A stretch of DNA of 64,000 nucleotides from NCBI RefSeq assembly GCF_007748195.1, contig NZ_CP037920.1, forward strand, positions 5,609,800-5,673,799, written 5' to 3'. A program made the translations under genes and the position numbers. The first letter of the stretch is position 1, and each line of letters opens with the position of its first letter. The DNA comes from Gimesia aquarii (GTDB lineage: Bacteria; Planctomycetota; Planctomycetia; Planctomycetales; Planctomycetaceae). Below, piece by piece: positions 18,668 to 28,470 of the stretch. The notes under the pieces were generated by a model, which was given only the letters and a program-made list of their open reading frames with translations, was not told where the DNA came from and did not search any database.

Positions 18668-19615
18668 TCAAAATTCTCCGAGAACATTATCATCTGACTT
18701 GTTCCCCAGATCCTGCCATGTTTTCAAATGAATGTTTTCTGAAACAAAGCGTACAGCTCCATCGCATAATAAAATATGCACGCCTCCCACATGCTCACTG
18801 TCAGCGGAAGCGTTAGCATATTCCTGATATGTTCTACAAGCGACATCTGTATTGGGAGAGAATACTGTCAAAAAAGCCCATCGGATTGAAGCATCTCCAT
18901 AGAACCAGGACTGACCTCGTAGTCTTCCAGTACTTCCCGGTGCACTACAGTCATCCAAAATCCCTCCCGTGCTGACGTTACCGTAGTTCGTATATTCAGA
19001 ACCAACCAATAACTCGGAAATCATCATCGTATTGGAAGTTCCATCCGTAATATCACGTATTTTCGTTTTACTATCGGTAAAGAAGACGGTGGTACCATTA
19101 TTTTGATAATTGGTACCGCCACCATTAACAGATCCAAGCGGGCTATTTCCTACGCAACCAGTGTAATTGCTCGGACCACTACTTGAACCAGTTGTTCCCT
19201 TCCATCCCGGATCACTCGGACAACGATAGGCAGGTAAAACTGTATTGCGCACCTGTGAATTGACCGCATTTCTTCCTGGGTCAGGGACTGAAAAATCAAT
19301 GAGATTGTAGAGTGGCGCCTGATCCATACTGGGGAGGATAAAAGCAGACCACAATACTTTTCCCGTATTCCATCCGCTTACTCCTGCATAGGGGTGCTGA
19401 GGCGCTCTTGTGATTCCCGGAGGAAAAGTAGAATGAATGTCGTGATAGTTATGCAACGCGATACCAATTTGTTTCAGATTGTTCTTACAAGTACTTCGTC
19501 GTGCTGCTTCACGTGCCTGTTGAACAGCAGGTAAAAGTAAAGCGATCAAAATCGCGATAATGGCAATCACGACCAGTAATTCAATTAATGTAAAACCACG
19601 TTTTTGTTTGTTCAT
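18668..19615 (-). CDS. DUF1559 prepilin-like protein
   Basis: The 315-residue protein starts with a type IV prepilin-like signal, [19 protein letters not shown], including the Glu at +5 after the cleavage Gly. [15 protein letters not shown] and the DUF1559 domain follow. Near the C-terminus SEHVGGVHILLCDGAVRFV holds the H-X9-DG motif. Such proteins are massively expanded in planctomycetes and are thought to be exported pseudopilin-like surface proteins; their function is not established. AGGAG precedes the ATG at normal distance. It lies upstream of a small lipoprotein gene on the same strand. Two paralogues occur in the window at 28.5 and 54.6 kb. Confidence 0.92.
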   Translation of the reverse strand: MNKQKRGFTLIELLVVIAIIAILIALLLPAVQQAREAARRSTCKNNLKQIGIALHNYHDIHSTFPPGITRAPQHPYAGVSGWNTGKVLWSAFILPSMDQAPLYNLIDFSVPDPGRNAVNSQVRNTVLPAYRCPSDPGWKGTTGSSSGPSNYTGCVGNSPLGSVNGGGTNYQNNGTTVFFTDSKTKIRDITDGTSNTMMISELLVGSEYTNYGNVSTGGILDDCSAPGSTGRLRGQSWFYGDASIRWAFLTVFSPNTDVACRTYQEYANASADSEHVGGVHILLCDGAVRFVSENIHLKTWQDLGNKSDDNVLGEF

Positions 19616-20081
19616 ATTTAGCTCCTGTAGTCATCAGATTGCTGAACCATTCAGTAGTATGTCAGCAAACGTTCTCAATTTAGTGATTTGAATGTGGATT
19701 TTGTGGAGGGACTTTTTTTGCTCTGTTTAGGGAAACCGAGCCCGGATCGTTTATTCTTGGCTTTGTATTTTGGAGAGTTAGTTATGGCAGGCTTTGGGAG
19801 TGTCAGTGGAGTGATTTTGTGGTAACGTGGAGTGAAGAATTGAGCCTGGCTTTACTGCAAATGAGGCCAATCCCTCCCCAAATTATATCAAGCACACATA
19901 CCTGTGACTAGGATTTCTTCTTTTTTCTCATCCACGGAATCCGTGTTTTATGAACCCATACTAGAAATTCAGAATTCTTTACTAATGCAAGACTTAGAAT
20001 ACTTTCGATGGAAAGTCGGCAGAATAATGCTGGTGCTTTACATCAAGCAAATTAGTAACGAAAACTATGCTGGGGCGCAGT
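19616..20081. other. Intergenic region upstream of DUF1559
   Basis: No gene is supported here. The part next to 19616 must hold the promoter of the DUF1559 gene. The stretch around 19740-19860 is GT-rich, unlike most of the window, but contains no clear repeat or open frame. Confidence 0.45.
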
Positions 20082-20119
20082 AAAAAAGACCTTCAAACAA
20101 ATGTTTGAAGGTCTTTTTT
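20082..20119 (-). terminator. Perfect-palindrome terminator of the acidic protein gene
   Basis: AAAAAAGACCTTCAAACA and its exact complement form an 18-pair palindrome around AA. A and T runs at the ends make it work on either strand. It lies about 50 bases after the stop of the minus-strand acidic protein gene. Confidence 0.85.
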
Positions 20120-20170
20120 ATGAAAAACACGACGACTCGCTCAGTCAAATAACTAACGAGGTCGGCAATT

Positions 20171-20500
20171 TTAAGCTAGAAGTCCTTGTAGTAAATTCTC
20201 TCCAGGACCATGATCATAGCAATCACTGTTATTCCAGAGAGGCAAACCAGCAGCATAACGAGCAGCCAACATCAGAACTTTTTGTTCTGACCCGGGCTTT
20301 GCCTGGGTTGCTTCATCGGGATTGATTCCCATTTCACGGTATTCTTCTTCACCGAACAAAGCGTCAAAGTTGGGATCATACTCTTCGTTTTCAGAAAACT
20401 CAGGGTAATCCGCTACTTCAAAACCAACCAGTGACTGGTCATTTTCAAGTTCGCATGAAAGATCATCAACGTCATCCGAACCCATCAATAATGCCGGCAT
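20171..20500 (-). CDS. Small acidic protein of unknown function
   Basis: I start at ATG 20500, just after a GGAGAAAG purine run; a longer frame from 20620 adds 40 residues of basic, Trp-rich sequence that looks non-coding. The 109-residue product is strongly acidic (SDDVDDLSCELEND, EFSENEEYDPNFDALFGEEE). It then has a short helical part ending AARYAAGLPLWNNSDC and GPGENLLQGLLA. No signal peptide, membrane segment or known domain is visible. A strong terminator follows. Coding status is likely but function unknown. Confidence 0.55.
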   Translation of the reverse strand: MPALLMGSDDVDDLSCELENDQSLVGFEVADYPEFSENEEYDPNFDALFGEEEYREMGINPDEATQAKPGSEQKVLMLAARYAAGLPLWNNSDCYDHGPGENLLQGLLA

Positions 20501-21022
20501 TCTCTTCTTCTTTCTCCAACAACAATAAGTAATTCCATACCTTCCACTCATACCATATGAATGGACGCACCTTCTAAGTGAAACAAAACACAGCCATCTC
20601 AACCAAACCGAGAAAATCAATCGCTCGTAGCGTACGCATCCATTGCGTTATTTGGGAGATTTGAAAGCAACACCCTCCAAGGGTGCGGGAAGTTTTTTCA
20701 GGTGGGAAACTCTTCTAAATTTAGTGGTTAAAAAACGTCCCAGTTAAAGGATTGTAGCTCAAAGCCACAATCAAGAATACCTAATAGGTATCCCCTGTTT
20801 CATGGACAATTCTTGAGTTTTTGTGACAAAATGTCAACAAGATTTTTGACATTTTTACAAACTACTTTGAAATCGAATGCCCAATAAGGGTATCAACCCC
20901 ATGACTTGGGAATTTTAGCCGGTAATCCCAATTAACTTGTCGATCGATCGACGAAACAAACAACTTTTTGATGGGTCAAAATCGTTTTCGCCTCGATCCC
21001 AAATATAACTGGACAAACCAGA
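20501..21022. other. Structured intergenic region below the sigma-54 activator gene
   Basis: About 520 bases without a supported gene. On the minus strand, GATTGTGGCT/AGCTACAATC (20750-20772) forms a 10-pair hairpin with one G-U pair; ATACCT-AAT-AGGTAT (20777-20791) and CACCCT-CCA-AGGGTG (20671-20685) are further small stems. The first may help end the sigma-54 activator transcript, but its T run is about 14 bases away. The promoter of the acidic protein gene should lie near 20520-20640. Confidence 0.4.
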
Positions 21023-23050
21023 TCAAGGACGATTGATGCCGTACCGCTTCAGTTTCCGATCCAAAGTAGAACGCTCAATTCCTAAGATTTGAGCGGAACG
21101 GGATTTATTCCAATTCGTATTGTTCAAAACAGAGAGAATATGCTCCTGCTCAACAACTTCGAGGGAGACATCTCGAAAACGGCCATGCGCGGGCGGTAGA
21201 ACACATTGAGGATCGCTTTCCATGCCCACAACCGAAAGTTGTATGTCATCCCCATCAATAATGTCGTCAGTACATAAAATAAAAGCACGTTCAATCGTGT
21301 TTTGCAGTTCACGAACATTTCCTGGCCAATGATATGATTCCAGCAGATCCTTAGCCTCTTGAGTGAACCCACGAATAGGTCTCCCCGTTTTAACGACAAA
21401 CCGATTCAGAAAATAATCAGCCAACAAGAGAATATCGCTAGAACGAACTCGTAATGGATCAACACTAATTTCAACGACATGTAATCGGAAATATAAATCC
21501 TGGCGAAACGTTCCTTTGGCGACTGCTTTTTCCATATCACGATTCGTCGCAGCCACAACGCGTACATCGACATCGATTGAAGCGCTGCCGCCAACCCGCT
21601 CAAAAGCATGTCCTTCTAAAACACGCAGGAACTTTGCCTGAATGCCTAAAGACATCTCACCCACTTCGTCAAGAAACAGCGTTCCTTGATGTGCCTGCTC
21701 AAATTTTCCCGGCTTCTGCCCAGTCGCTCCGGTAAAGGCGCCTTTCTCATGACCAAAAAGTTCACTTTCCAGGAGTCCCTCACTCAGAGCCGCGCAGTTC
21801 ATACAAACAAAAGGGTGTTTCTTACGCTCACTGTTAAAGTGAATGGCCCGCGCAACCAGCTCTTTTCCAACCCCACTTTCACCACGAATTAACACACTGG
21901 CATCAGTAGGTGCAATACGCAGAATCTTCTCTTTCATTGCAACCATACTGGGACTATTCCCTACCAACTCACTCTCCAACTCAAGTTGCTCGCGCAGGGC
22001 CTTGTTTTCCCCTTCCATCCGAGCCAGGCTTTTTTTATCGCTGAGATTCTGAAGCGAAATTGCTAACTGATCCGCCAAAGCCAGTGTGAATTCCAAATCG
22101 TCAGAATCTAATGGATTGTCGGGATTTGTTGAGTAGAGATGAATCAGTCCTGCTACCCCTCGTTTATTGCGAATCGGCGCGCAAATCACACTTTGAGCAT
22201 GAATCTTTCCCAGACTGTCCCTGGTAGATAGCTTAGAATCATCGGCAATATTGTGTGCCAGGATCGCATCCCCCTCATTTAACACCATTTCAGAGAGAAA
22301 ATTCGAAGGTCGCTGATAAGGAATTTCATCAGCCGACTGAAAGGCTATCACTCTTAAATTTTCTGGTTTGCGGGCTTCGTGCCGGCTGGGATCAAAATAC
22401 AAAATAGCGCCAATATCCGCACTGGTTCCTTCAAATAAACCATTCAATACAATTTGAGAGAGTTCCTGTTCTGTTTGGGAATTCCCCATATCCAATGCGA
22501 GACGATAAAGTCGTCCCAGCTCACGACTGGTACGATCTCGATCGAGGTTGGCCTGCGGGAGTGGCGTATGGAATCGGGTCTGATTCTTACGTTGGATGAT
22601 TTCCGGAACATTGAATTCATCCCAACTGGACTGATGCCCCACTCCGATCGTTTCGCTTTCCAGGTCGTCATCTGGATCTTTGCCTGCAGAAGTAGCCCGT
22701 GACGAAAAACGCGAAACATCGAAAGTGAAGATCGCCTCACTATCTCCGATTTCAATAACACACCCTTCTTCTAGTTCATGATCTTGCGTAATGGGAGTTC
22801 CTTGAACGAGTGTTCCATTTCGGCTTCCCAGATCGCGAATGATCCATGAGGCATCACTATAGAAGATTTCACAATGATTTCGACTGCAAACCTCATCGTC
22901 CAGCACAATCCGATTCGTGGGAGCACGGCCGACGGTTGTCACCTGGCGATCTACCAAACGATAAACCTTGCCTCGCTCATCCAACTCTTGAACGATCAGA
23001 TAAGCAACAGATGCTGATCCATTTGAATTTTGTTTCTCAGAGTTTTGCAT
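21023..23050 (-). CDS. FHA-GAF sigma-54-dependent transcriptional activator
   Basis: The 675-residue protein has four parts. An FHA domain (about 15-105) has [21 protein letters not shown] and GSRNGTLV, the residues that bind phosphothreonine. A GAF domain spans about 160-335. The AAA+ sigma-54 interaction domain (about 360-590) carries Walker A GESGVGKE, the sigma-54 contact loop GAFTGA, Walker [12 protein letters not shown] and the arginine-finger region [11 protein letters not shown] Fis-type HTH lies at the C-terminus ([15 protein letters not shown]). It should activate sigma-54 promoters in response to a Ser/Thr kinase signal and a small ligand. No kinase or target operon is adjacent, so targets are unknown. 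Confidence 0.95.
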   Translation of the reverse strand: MQNSEKQNSNGSASVAYLIVQELDERGKVYRLVDRQVTTVGRAPTNRIVLDDEVCSRNHCEIFYSDASWIIRDLGSRNGTLVQGTPITQDHELEEGCVIEIGDSEAIFTFDVSRFSSRATSAGKDPDDDLESETIGVGHQSSWDEFNVPEIIQRKNQTRFHTPLPQANLDRDRTSRELGRLYRLALDMGNSQTEQELSQIVLNGLFEGTSADIGAILYFDPSRHEARKPENLRVIAFQSADEIPYQRPSNFLSEMVLNEGDAILAHNIADDSKLSTRDSLGKIHAQSVICAPIRNKRGVAGLIHLYSTNPDNPLDSDDLEFTLALADQLAISLQNLSDKKSLARMEGENKALREQLELESELVGNSPSMVAMKEKILRIAPTDASVLIRGESGVGKELVARAIHFNSERKKHPFVCMNCAALSEGLLESELFGHEKGAFTGATGQKPGKFEQAHQGTLFLDEVGEMSLGIQAKFLRVLEGHAFERVGGSASIDVDVRVVAATNRDMEKAVAKGTFRQDLYFRLHVVEISVDPLRVRSSDILLLADYFLNRFVVKTGRPIRGFTQEAKDLLESYHWPGNVRELQNTIERAFILCTDDIIDGDDIQLSVVGMESDPQCVLPPAHGRFRDVSLEVVEQEHILSVLNNTNWNKSRSAQILGIERSTLDRKLKRYGINRP

Positions 23051-23264
23051 AGATTATAACGCAGGAAATGTTGCAATATTGAAAATGAGCAAGACTGACC
23101 CCATCCTCTTCCTCGCCCACAATCAAGGCCGAAGTCAATCTACCATATTTACTTACGATAACCCCATTAATTATTATATTCAATTAACTTGCACCAGAAC
23201 ATAAAATTCGTCAAGCTAAAGTAGCGAATTGTCAATAACATCCCGCCTGTAAAGAGAATCTCCG

Positions 23265-24530
23265 ATGAATCGATTGTTTTCCCCCCGCTTTTTTGTACGC
23301 ACTTTGCTGCTTATCCCTGCTGCTTGCTTCGCGTTCTCTGCCCTGACAGAATTACAGGCAGAGAATTGGCCACGGTTTCGCGGTATCAATGGAGCAGGAA
23401 TATCCAATGAAAAAGGCTTCCCACTGAAATGGACAGACAAAGATTACGCCTGGAAGAAAGAATTACCCGGACTGGGTCATTCTTCTCCTTCGATCTGGGA
23501 CGACAATCTATTCGTGACTTCTGCCCTGGGAGAGGGAGAAACCCGCTATCTTTTCTGCATTGATCCTAAAACCGGCAAAGAAAAATGGCGACGTGAGACA
23601 AACTTGAAAAAGAGCCATAAACATAGAAAAGGGAGCTGGGCTTCCAGTACACCTGCCACAGATGGCGAATTTGTCTTTGTGGAGTTTGCAGACGAAGAAT
23701 CCTACCTGCTGATCGCCTACGATATGAAAGGCAATAAAATCTGGGAACGTGATCTGGGAGCCTTCACTAGCCAACATGGTCATGGAAGCTCTCCCATGAT
23801 TTACAACGATCTGGTCATCGCAACTAAAGATCAGAAGGGCCCCAGTGTTGTGACAGCCTTCAACAAACGAACTGGCAAAACCGTCTGGCAGGCAGATCGA
23901 GCTGAACGTAGAACATCCTATGCCACTCCGATTGTCGTTAATCACCCTAATACCGACCCCCAGCTAATTTGTGTCAGTGGGGCCACCGGCATCAGCAGCC
24001 TGGTTCCGGAAACCGGTAAGGTCAATTGGACCACTGGCGAATTTCCTATGAGAACAGTTTCCTCTCCCGTCTACGGAGAAGGTCTGATCTTTGCCACCTG
24101 TGGAGGTGGAGGTAGAGGAAAGCTTTTATATGGAGTCGATCCTACAGGCTCAGGGAATATCAAAGAAACACATATCAAGTATACACGCTCTACAAAACTG
24201 CCATATGTCCCCACGCCGATTGTTTATGAAGGACACCTCTATCTTTGGGGAGATAATGGCGTGGTCAGTTGCATCGATCTGGCGACTCAAAAAAATGTCT
24301 GGACGGAAAGAATTGATGGCGGCTATAGCAGTTCGCCAGTCTGTATCAACGGAATCCTCTTCTGTATCAATGAGGACGGCGAAGTTGCCATGGTGAATGC
24401 CTCTCCTCAATTTAAATCACATGGCAAAGTCAAACTCAGTGACCCCAGCCATGCAACAGTCGTTGTTGCCAATGGCCAAATGTTCCTGAGAACATTTCGG
24501 AATTTGTATTGTTTGAATGCCAAGAAGTAA
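23265..24530 (+). CDS. Secreted PQQ-repeat beta-propeller protein
   Basis: The 421-residue protein has a signal peptide (FVRTLLLIPAACFAFSALTELQA) and then a single propeller that begins ENWPRFRGINGAG, a common start in planctomycete PQQ-like proteins. Blade signatures include IDPKTGKEKWRRE, YDMKGNKIWERD, FNKRTGKTVWQAD and IDLATQKNVWTER. It should be periplasmic. Many such proteins lack enzyme activity and may act as BamB-like scaffolds, while others bind PQQ; the sequence does not decide. The upstream gene is divergent, and the gene appears monocistronic. Confidence 0.88.
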   Translation: MNRLFSPRFFVRTLLLIPAACFAFSALTELQAENWPRFRGINGAGISNEKGFPLKWTDKDYAWKKELPGLGHSSPSIWDDNLFVTSALGEGETRYLFCIDPKTGKEKWRRETNLKKSHKHRKGSWASSTPATDGEFVFVEFADEESYLLIAYDMKGNKIWERDLGAFTSQHGHGSSPMIYNDLVIATKDQKGPSVVTAFNKRTGKTVWQADRAERRTSYATPIVVNHPNTDPQLICVSGATGISSLVPETGKVNWTTGEFPMRTVSSPVYGEGLIFATCGGGGRGKLLYGVDPTGSGNIKETHIKYTRSTKLPYVPTPIVYEGHLYLWGDNGVVSCIDLATQKNVWTERIDGGYSSSPVCINGILFCINEDGEVAMVNASPQFKSHGKVKLSDPSHATVVVANGQMFLRTFRNLYCLNAKK

Positions 24531-24761
24531 ACTTTTTCCAATAATCTCATAGTGCACTTGGGTTTGTTGTGAATTATAATCTTAGGGATCTTTATGAAAG
24601 AGAAAGTGATCTCGATCTGGTGTGATGTGATATTCCATTAACTCTCCTATTGAGAGATTAACACCTACAGTTCATTAAGAACTGGTTTGTAAAAGAGAAC
24701 ACGGGCCGTCTTGACTCTGTCAGCATTTCAGAAATTGATTGTATTAAATTAAGGATTAATT

Positions 24762-25211
24762 ATGCCCGCCTGGCCCGGTGGTCCCTGCCCCAACTGCAGT
24801 GAGGACATGCCTGCAAATCTGGTTCATTGCCAAACCTGTCGCGAACTACTCAACGAAGATTTAGAACACGATACAGTTGAGATCCCCGAATTTCACCCTC
24901 TCAAGGAACTTTCTGTTTGTTGTGACGCGTTCCCTATTGGCTTTTTCTTCCAATGCCCTCAGTGTCGTAAAGAACTACGAGTTCACAAAAAGTATCTTGG
25001 GAAACGAGTCAGCTGTAATTTCTGCCAGACCCCTTTTTCTTTAAAAGTTGATGCAAGCAAATCCAGTTCGCAAGGATTCTATACAGCTTGCCCACACTGC
25101 CGAAAAGAATTACGTATCGCGCATAAGTATCTGGGAATGACAGCTTGCTGCAAATTCTGTCAGGGACATATCCAGCTACTGGAGAAACCCGCTGATCCAG
25201 TTGACTCTTAA
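24762..25211 (+). CDS. Tandem zinc-ribbon protein
   Basis: The 149-residue soluble protein has three CxxC pairs of modules. The first is CPNC (9-12) with CQTC (23-26). Two near-copies with a 45-residue period follow: CPQCRKELRVHKKYLG with CNFC (65-88) and CPHCRKELRIAHKYLG with CKFC (110-133). Each should form a zinc ribbon. The repeated K-Y-L-G spacer suggests internal duplication. Zinc ribbons of this kind bind nucleic acid or protein partners; which applies here is unknown. It is convergent with a lipoprotein gene whose stop lies about 60 bases away. I recognise no named family. Confidence 0.75.
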   Translation: MPAWPGGPCPNCSEDMPANLVHCQTCRELLNEDLEHDTVEIPEFHPLKELSVCCDAFPIGFFFQCPQCRKELRVHKKYLGKRVSCNFCQTPFSLKVDASKSSSQGFYTACPHCRKELRIAHKYLGMTACCKFCQGHIQLLEKPADPVDS

Positions 25212-25270
25212 AGTACGCTTTAGGAAAACACACTTTTTTCAGATTTAGTACTCTGTTCTCCATTGTGTCA

Positions 25271-25693
25271 TTATTGCTCTGTTTCAGAATCGCTTGGTGA
25301 ATCCGAATCACTCTTCCAAGAAACAGCAGTTTGTGCAGGTCTGGTTTTGTAAAGCTCTCCTGCCTCGTTAAAGAGTAATGCGACATTCAAATGCCAACGC
25401 TTTCCATTTTCGCGTTCCCACAAGTCGCAGTAATAAATGGAAGGACTTGAGGCAAATTCGCCTGAAATTCCTGCTGCATTTAACAAGCTGATTGCCTGTT
25501 CTTTTTGAGTTCCGAGCGGCGCAATGGCAAGGACTTCCTTTGATTGCTCATCAAAAACCATTGGTGCAGGAATCACTCGATCTAAGTTGGTGCAAGCTGT
25601 TAGACCAACCGAACAGGCGAGCCAACCCACGACTGCGTAGAATAGGGGGACTTTTTCCCACATAGTGAGAATAGAGTTCTGATTTTTCGACAT
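25271..25693 (-). CDS. Small putative lipoprotein
   Basis: ATG 25693 follows GGAGGTGGGGAG, an excellent ribosome site, so I prefer it to an upstream start at 25753. The 140-residue product has a hydrophobic segment (PLFYAVVGWLACSVG) ending in LTAC, a lipobox-like site. A small domain then contains VLAIAPLGTQKEQAISLLNAAG, a SmpA/BamE-like helix pair, and CDLWERENGKRWHLNVALLF strands. The pattern 'P.G.s..ea...L...G' followed by strands resembles BamE/SmpA-type lipoproteins, but the match is weak and I do not name it. The C-terminus is Ser/Asp-rich. Confidence 0.6.
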   Translation of the reverse strand: MSKNQNSILTMWEKVPLFYAVVGWLACSVGLTACTNLDRVIPAPMVFDEQSKEVLAIAPLGTQKEQAISLLNAAGISGEFASSPSIYYCDLWERENGKRWHLNVALLFNEAGELYKTRPAQTAVSWKSDSDSPSDSETEQ

Positions 25694-26154
25694 CTGCTCC
25701 CCACCTCCTTGAAAGGGAAACACCACTTCGAATTGCTTATCAGCATGATTCAAATCCTCAACTGTAATGTAGCAAAACTCGATGATTGAGGCTATCTTAA
25801 GATTTCGATCCTCATCATCCGCAATTCATTCGCGATCCCAGCGGCAATATGAAAGAATACAATATATCTCAACTGCTTAAATCTCAAAAACCCCTTATTC
25901 TTACTATCTCTGCCGTCAGAATTTAAATAGACAACAGAAAATGTTCACTTGAACCCTAAAATTCTATTGCATTGAGTCACTTTCAAATACAAAGTATTTT
26001 CTGAAATTCTATGATTAGAAAAAGAGGCAAGCTTACCCAAAACAATGATTACACTGACAGCTTCCTTTCTCTTGATTCTTAAAACAAAAAAGAGCGAAGT
26101 TCAGACGTATCAAAGCTCAGAAACCAGTCCTTCTCACTGCTATTGTTTTTAACC
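25694..26154. other. Divergent intergenic region
   Basis: About 460 bases lie between the divergent lipoprotein and TPR genes. AT-rich, with no supported gene, hairpin or palindrome that stands out. Promoters for both genes are expected here. Confidence 0.45.
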
Positions 26155-27348
26155 ATGGATCACAAACCAAAATCTTCAAGCCGCATCCCAACACTTTTGT
26201 TGGTCCTGGTGTTTATGGGAGTCCTTTTTTTTCCCGCCTCAGCCTGGTGGAACCATTACCAGACAGAACGTTTGAAAAAAAAGAGTCAGGAACTGTTAAA
26301 ATCAGAGAAATGGGGAGCCGCTGAAACCACAGCGAGAAAATGGACGGATCGAGCCCCCAATAATTCTGATGCCTGGCTGACACTGGCAGAAGCATATCGC
26401 AAACAAAATAAATTCGCGGAAACAGCCAATGCTTTGGGACGATTAAGTAATTCCGACCCGAGAATTTTAAAGACTCTTGCCTTGAGAACGGACCTACTTC
26501 TTTCAGAACTGCATGATCCCATCAAAACAATTGAGACGTGTAACCGAATTCTAAAAATTGATCCCAAAGTGGATCGTGCCCGCCAACGTCTCATTTATAT
26601 CTATTCAATGATGTTACTTCGTTTAAAAATGGTGGATCAAATCAGAGAAGCAATTAAGTTAAATTGTGAGCCACCTGAAGCCTATGTGTACCTCCTGCTT
26701 TCAGATTCTCTTAACTTCAGCAATGGTCCTCCACTCATCAACTCCTGGTTAAAGAACGATCCGAACAACGAGGACCTGCAAGTGGCATTGGCAATTTATA
26801 TTGCGCGAAGTAGCAGCGATCAATCTCTGCAAATGAATGATTCGAATTTCATTTCAGGGGGAGATCTGTCTTTGATTAATGAATGCCTTAAAAAATATCC
26901 TCATAACCGGGAAGTACTCGCCTATTTTATCAAGAACGCTCTTGAAAAAGGAAATCTGGACCATGTCGCTGAGTTGCTTGAAAGTGCACCTGAAGATGCT
27001 GAACAAGACAGTCGATTCTGGAGATTCAAAGGACGTTATCTTGCCTTAAAAAATCAACTCAATCCGGCAGAAGATTCGTTTAGCCAGGCACTTAAATTAA
27101 ATCCCTATGATTGGCGTACAAGACTCGGTTTGGCAGAAATTCTGCGTAGAAAGGGAAAGCTCACTGAAGCTAAGAAAATGGCACAGATCGGAAATCAGGG
27201 AAAAACGTTTTCGAAACAGCTCATTCAACTGAAAAACCCGAATTCCATCGATCGCGAGTTATTAGAAAAAATAGAACAGTACGCACAAGAATGTGGTGAT
27301 CTTAACGTAGTAACCGCAATTCAAAATAGACTGAGCAAATCTCGTTAG
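26155..27348 (+). CDS. Membrane-anchored TPR protein
   Basis: ATG 26155 gives 397 residues; a TTG at 26143 would add four. One N-terminal hydrophobic segment (IPTLLLVLVFMGVLFFPASAW) acts as a membrane anchor or signal. TPR-type helix pairs follow across the rest, for example NNSDAWLTLAEAYRKQNKFAE and the C-terminal pair with LNPYDWRTRLGLAEIL. TPRs mediate protein contacts, probably outside the cytoplasm. It lies upstream of a lipoprotein, a DUF1559 gene and a CRTAC1-like gene, all on the same strand, though a gap of 555 bases intervenes. No ribosome site is evident. Function unknown. Confidence 0.75.
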   Translation: MDHKPKSSSRIPTLLLVLVFMGVLFFPASAWWNHYQTERLKKKSQELLKSEKWGAAETTARKWTDRAPNNSDAWLTLAEAYRKQNKFAETANALGRLSNSDPRILKTLALRTDLLLSELHDPIKTIETCNRILKIDPKVDRARQRLIYIYSMMLLRLKMVDQIREAIKLNCEPPEAYVYLLLSDSLNFSNGPPLINSWLKNDPNNEDLQVALAIYIARSSSDQSLQMNDSNFISGGDLSLINECLKKYPHNREVLAYFIKNALEKGNLDHVAELLESAPEDAEQDSRFWRFKGRYLALKNQLNPAEDSFSQALKLNPYDWRTRLGLAEILRRKGKLTEAKKMAQIGNQGKTFSKQLIQLKNPNSIDRELLEKIEQYAQECGDLNVVTAIQNRLSKSR

Positions 27349-27903
27349 TACTTTCAAATCATCCCTGATCTGGATGACATTTGACAGGCGTCTACTGTAC
27401 GGGGAACTCGAATCCCCAGATCTAAAACATAAAGATCAAAACACATATCAATTTGGATCATTCACAATTCTTTCGGTTATCAACTGCTTCATTTTTATTG
27501 ATAACCACTAGTGCACTCAGTCACTTTCCTTAAGACCAGATCAAGTCAGAGTCCAAACCTCTAACTTTTTTACTATTTAAGTCAGCTTCAAAAAACGACT
27601 TACTGACAACACTTTTCTTAGCAAAACTAAAAATTTTATCTATTTCGATTCAGGTCAGAAAACAATTGACATTTTTATAAACGCAGCTGTAGAATCCAGT
27701 TGTATATTAATGAACCCATGTATTAATTATACAAGAAATCCTGATTTAATTTAATTATGTTCATAAATTGCTCACAAAAGGGAACCTGTGTGCCTTCTGA
27801 TCAATTATCACCCATAAATTAAGTCTAAAAACAATTCTCCAGCACTAATTAACTAATAATTCATACTAATTATACTCCAAATTTATACCTAAAGGGCTTA
27901 AAC
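27349..27903. other. AT-rich intergenic region with inverted repeat
   Basis: No gene is supported. A 9-base inverted repeat, GGTTATCAA (27475-27483) and TTGATAACC (27498-27506) with a 14-base spacer, could be an operator or an RNA stem. The rest up to 27903 is strongly AT-rich, as expected of a promoter for the lipoprotein-DUF1559 genes. A GGGGA/TCCCC hairpin near 27401-27417 has no T run. Confidence 0.5.
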
Positions 27904-28344
27904 ATGCATCAAAATCCATTTTCGACCACCTGGATTACAGTTCCCTTATTAGTCAGTTTGAGTGTTTGGATTTCTGGTTGCGGTGGTGGGGATTTGGGTG
28001 ATGCGCCTACGCTTTATCCCGTGAAGGGAACCATTAAAAAAGATGGCACAGGCTTAAAAGACGTTCGTGTTTCTTTTGTACCCGTTGATGACGGGACACC
28101 TGCCGTGGGAGTTTCTGGTGAAGATGGGACATATGAACTGAGTAACCCCAAAGGGGGGATGGGAGCGCGTGCTGGTGCGTATAAAGTTGTTTTGTCAATC
28201 ACAACCAGCCCGGAAAGTTATTCAGGAAAAGGTGATCCCAATTTAGCGAAATTGCCATTTCCCAAATCATATAGCTCAAAAACAACGACTCCCAAGAGTT
28301 ACACCGTGAAAGAAGGAGACAACGTCGTCGATATTGAATTCTAG
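27904..28344 (+). CDS. Transthyretin-like lipoprotein
   Basis: The 146-residue precursor has a signal peptide (residues about 8-26) ending WISGC, a good lipobox, followed by GGG. A single beta-sandwich domain then starts YPVKGTIKKDGTGLKDVRVS and contains GEDGTYELSNPKGG, the turn typical of carboxypeptidase-regulatory/transthyretin folds. It ends VVDIEF. It should be anchored to a membrane on the outer side. AAAGGG precedes the ATG. The DUF1559 gene follows 126 bases later on the same strand, so the pair is probably cotranscribed. Paralogous in design to the lipoprotein at 18.1 kb. Confidence 0.78.
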   Translation: MHQNPFSTTWITVPLLVSLSVWISGCGGGDLGDAPTLYPVKGTIKKDGTGLKDVRVSFVPVDDGTPAVGVSGEDGTYELSNPKGGMGARAGAYKVVLSITTSPESYSGKGDPNLAKLPFPKSYSSKTTTPKSYTVKEGDNVVDIEF

Positions 28345-28470
28345 TATCGATCAGAAATTTTAATAACCATAAATAGCATTTTCATATTTGAAGTAAATGC
28401 TCTTATTTTTTCTCTTTAAAAACATTTTGTGACTTCCCTTTTTCATTTTTTATTTGAGGAGTGTTAACTT

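Noticed and set aside
27401..27417. GGGGA-ACTCGAA-TCCCC, resembling a tRNA T arm
   Set aside because: No acceptor, D or anticodon arm can be drawn around it and the T loop lacks the TTC; no T run either, so neither tRNA nor terminator.
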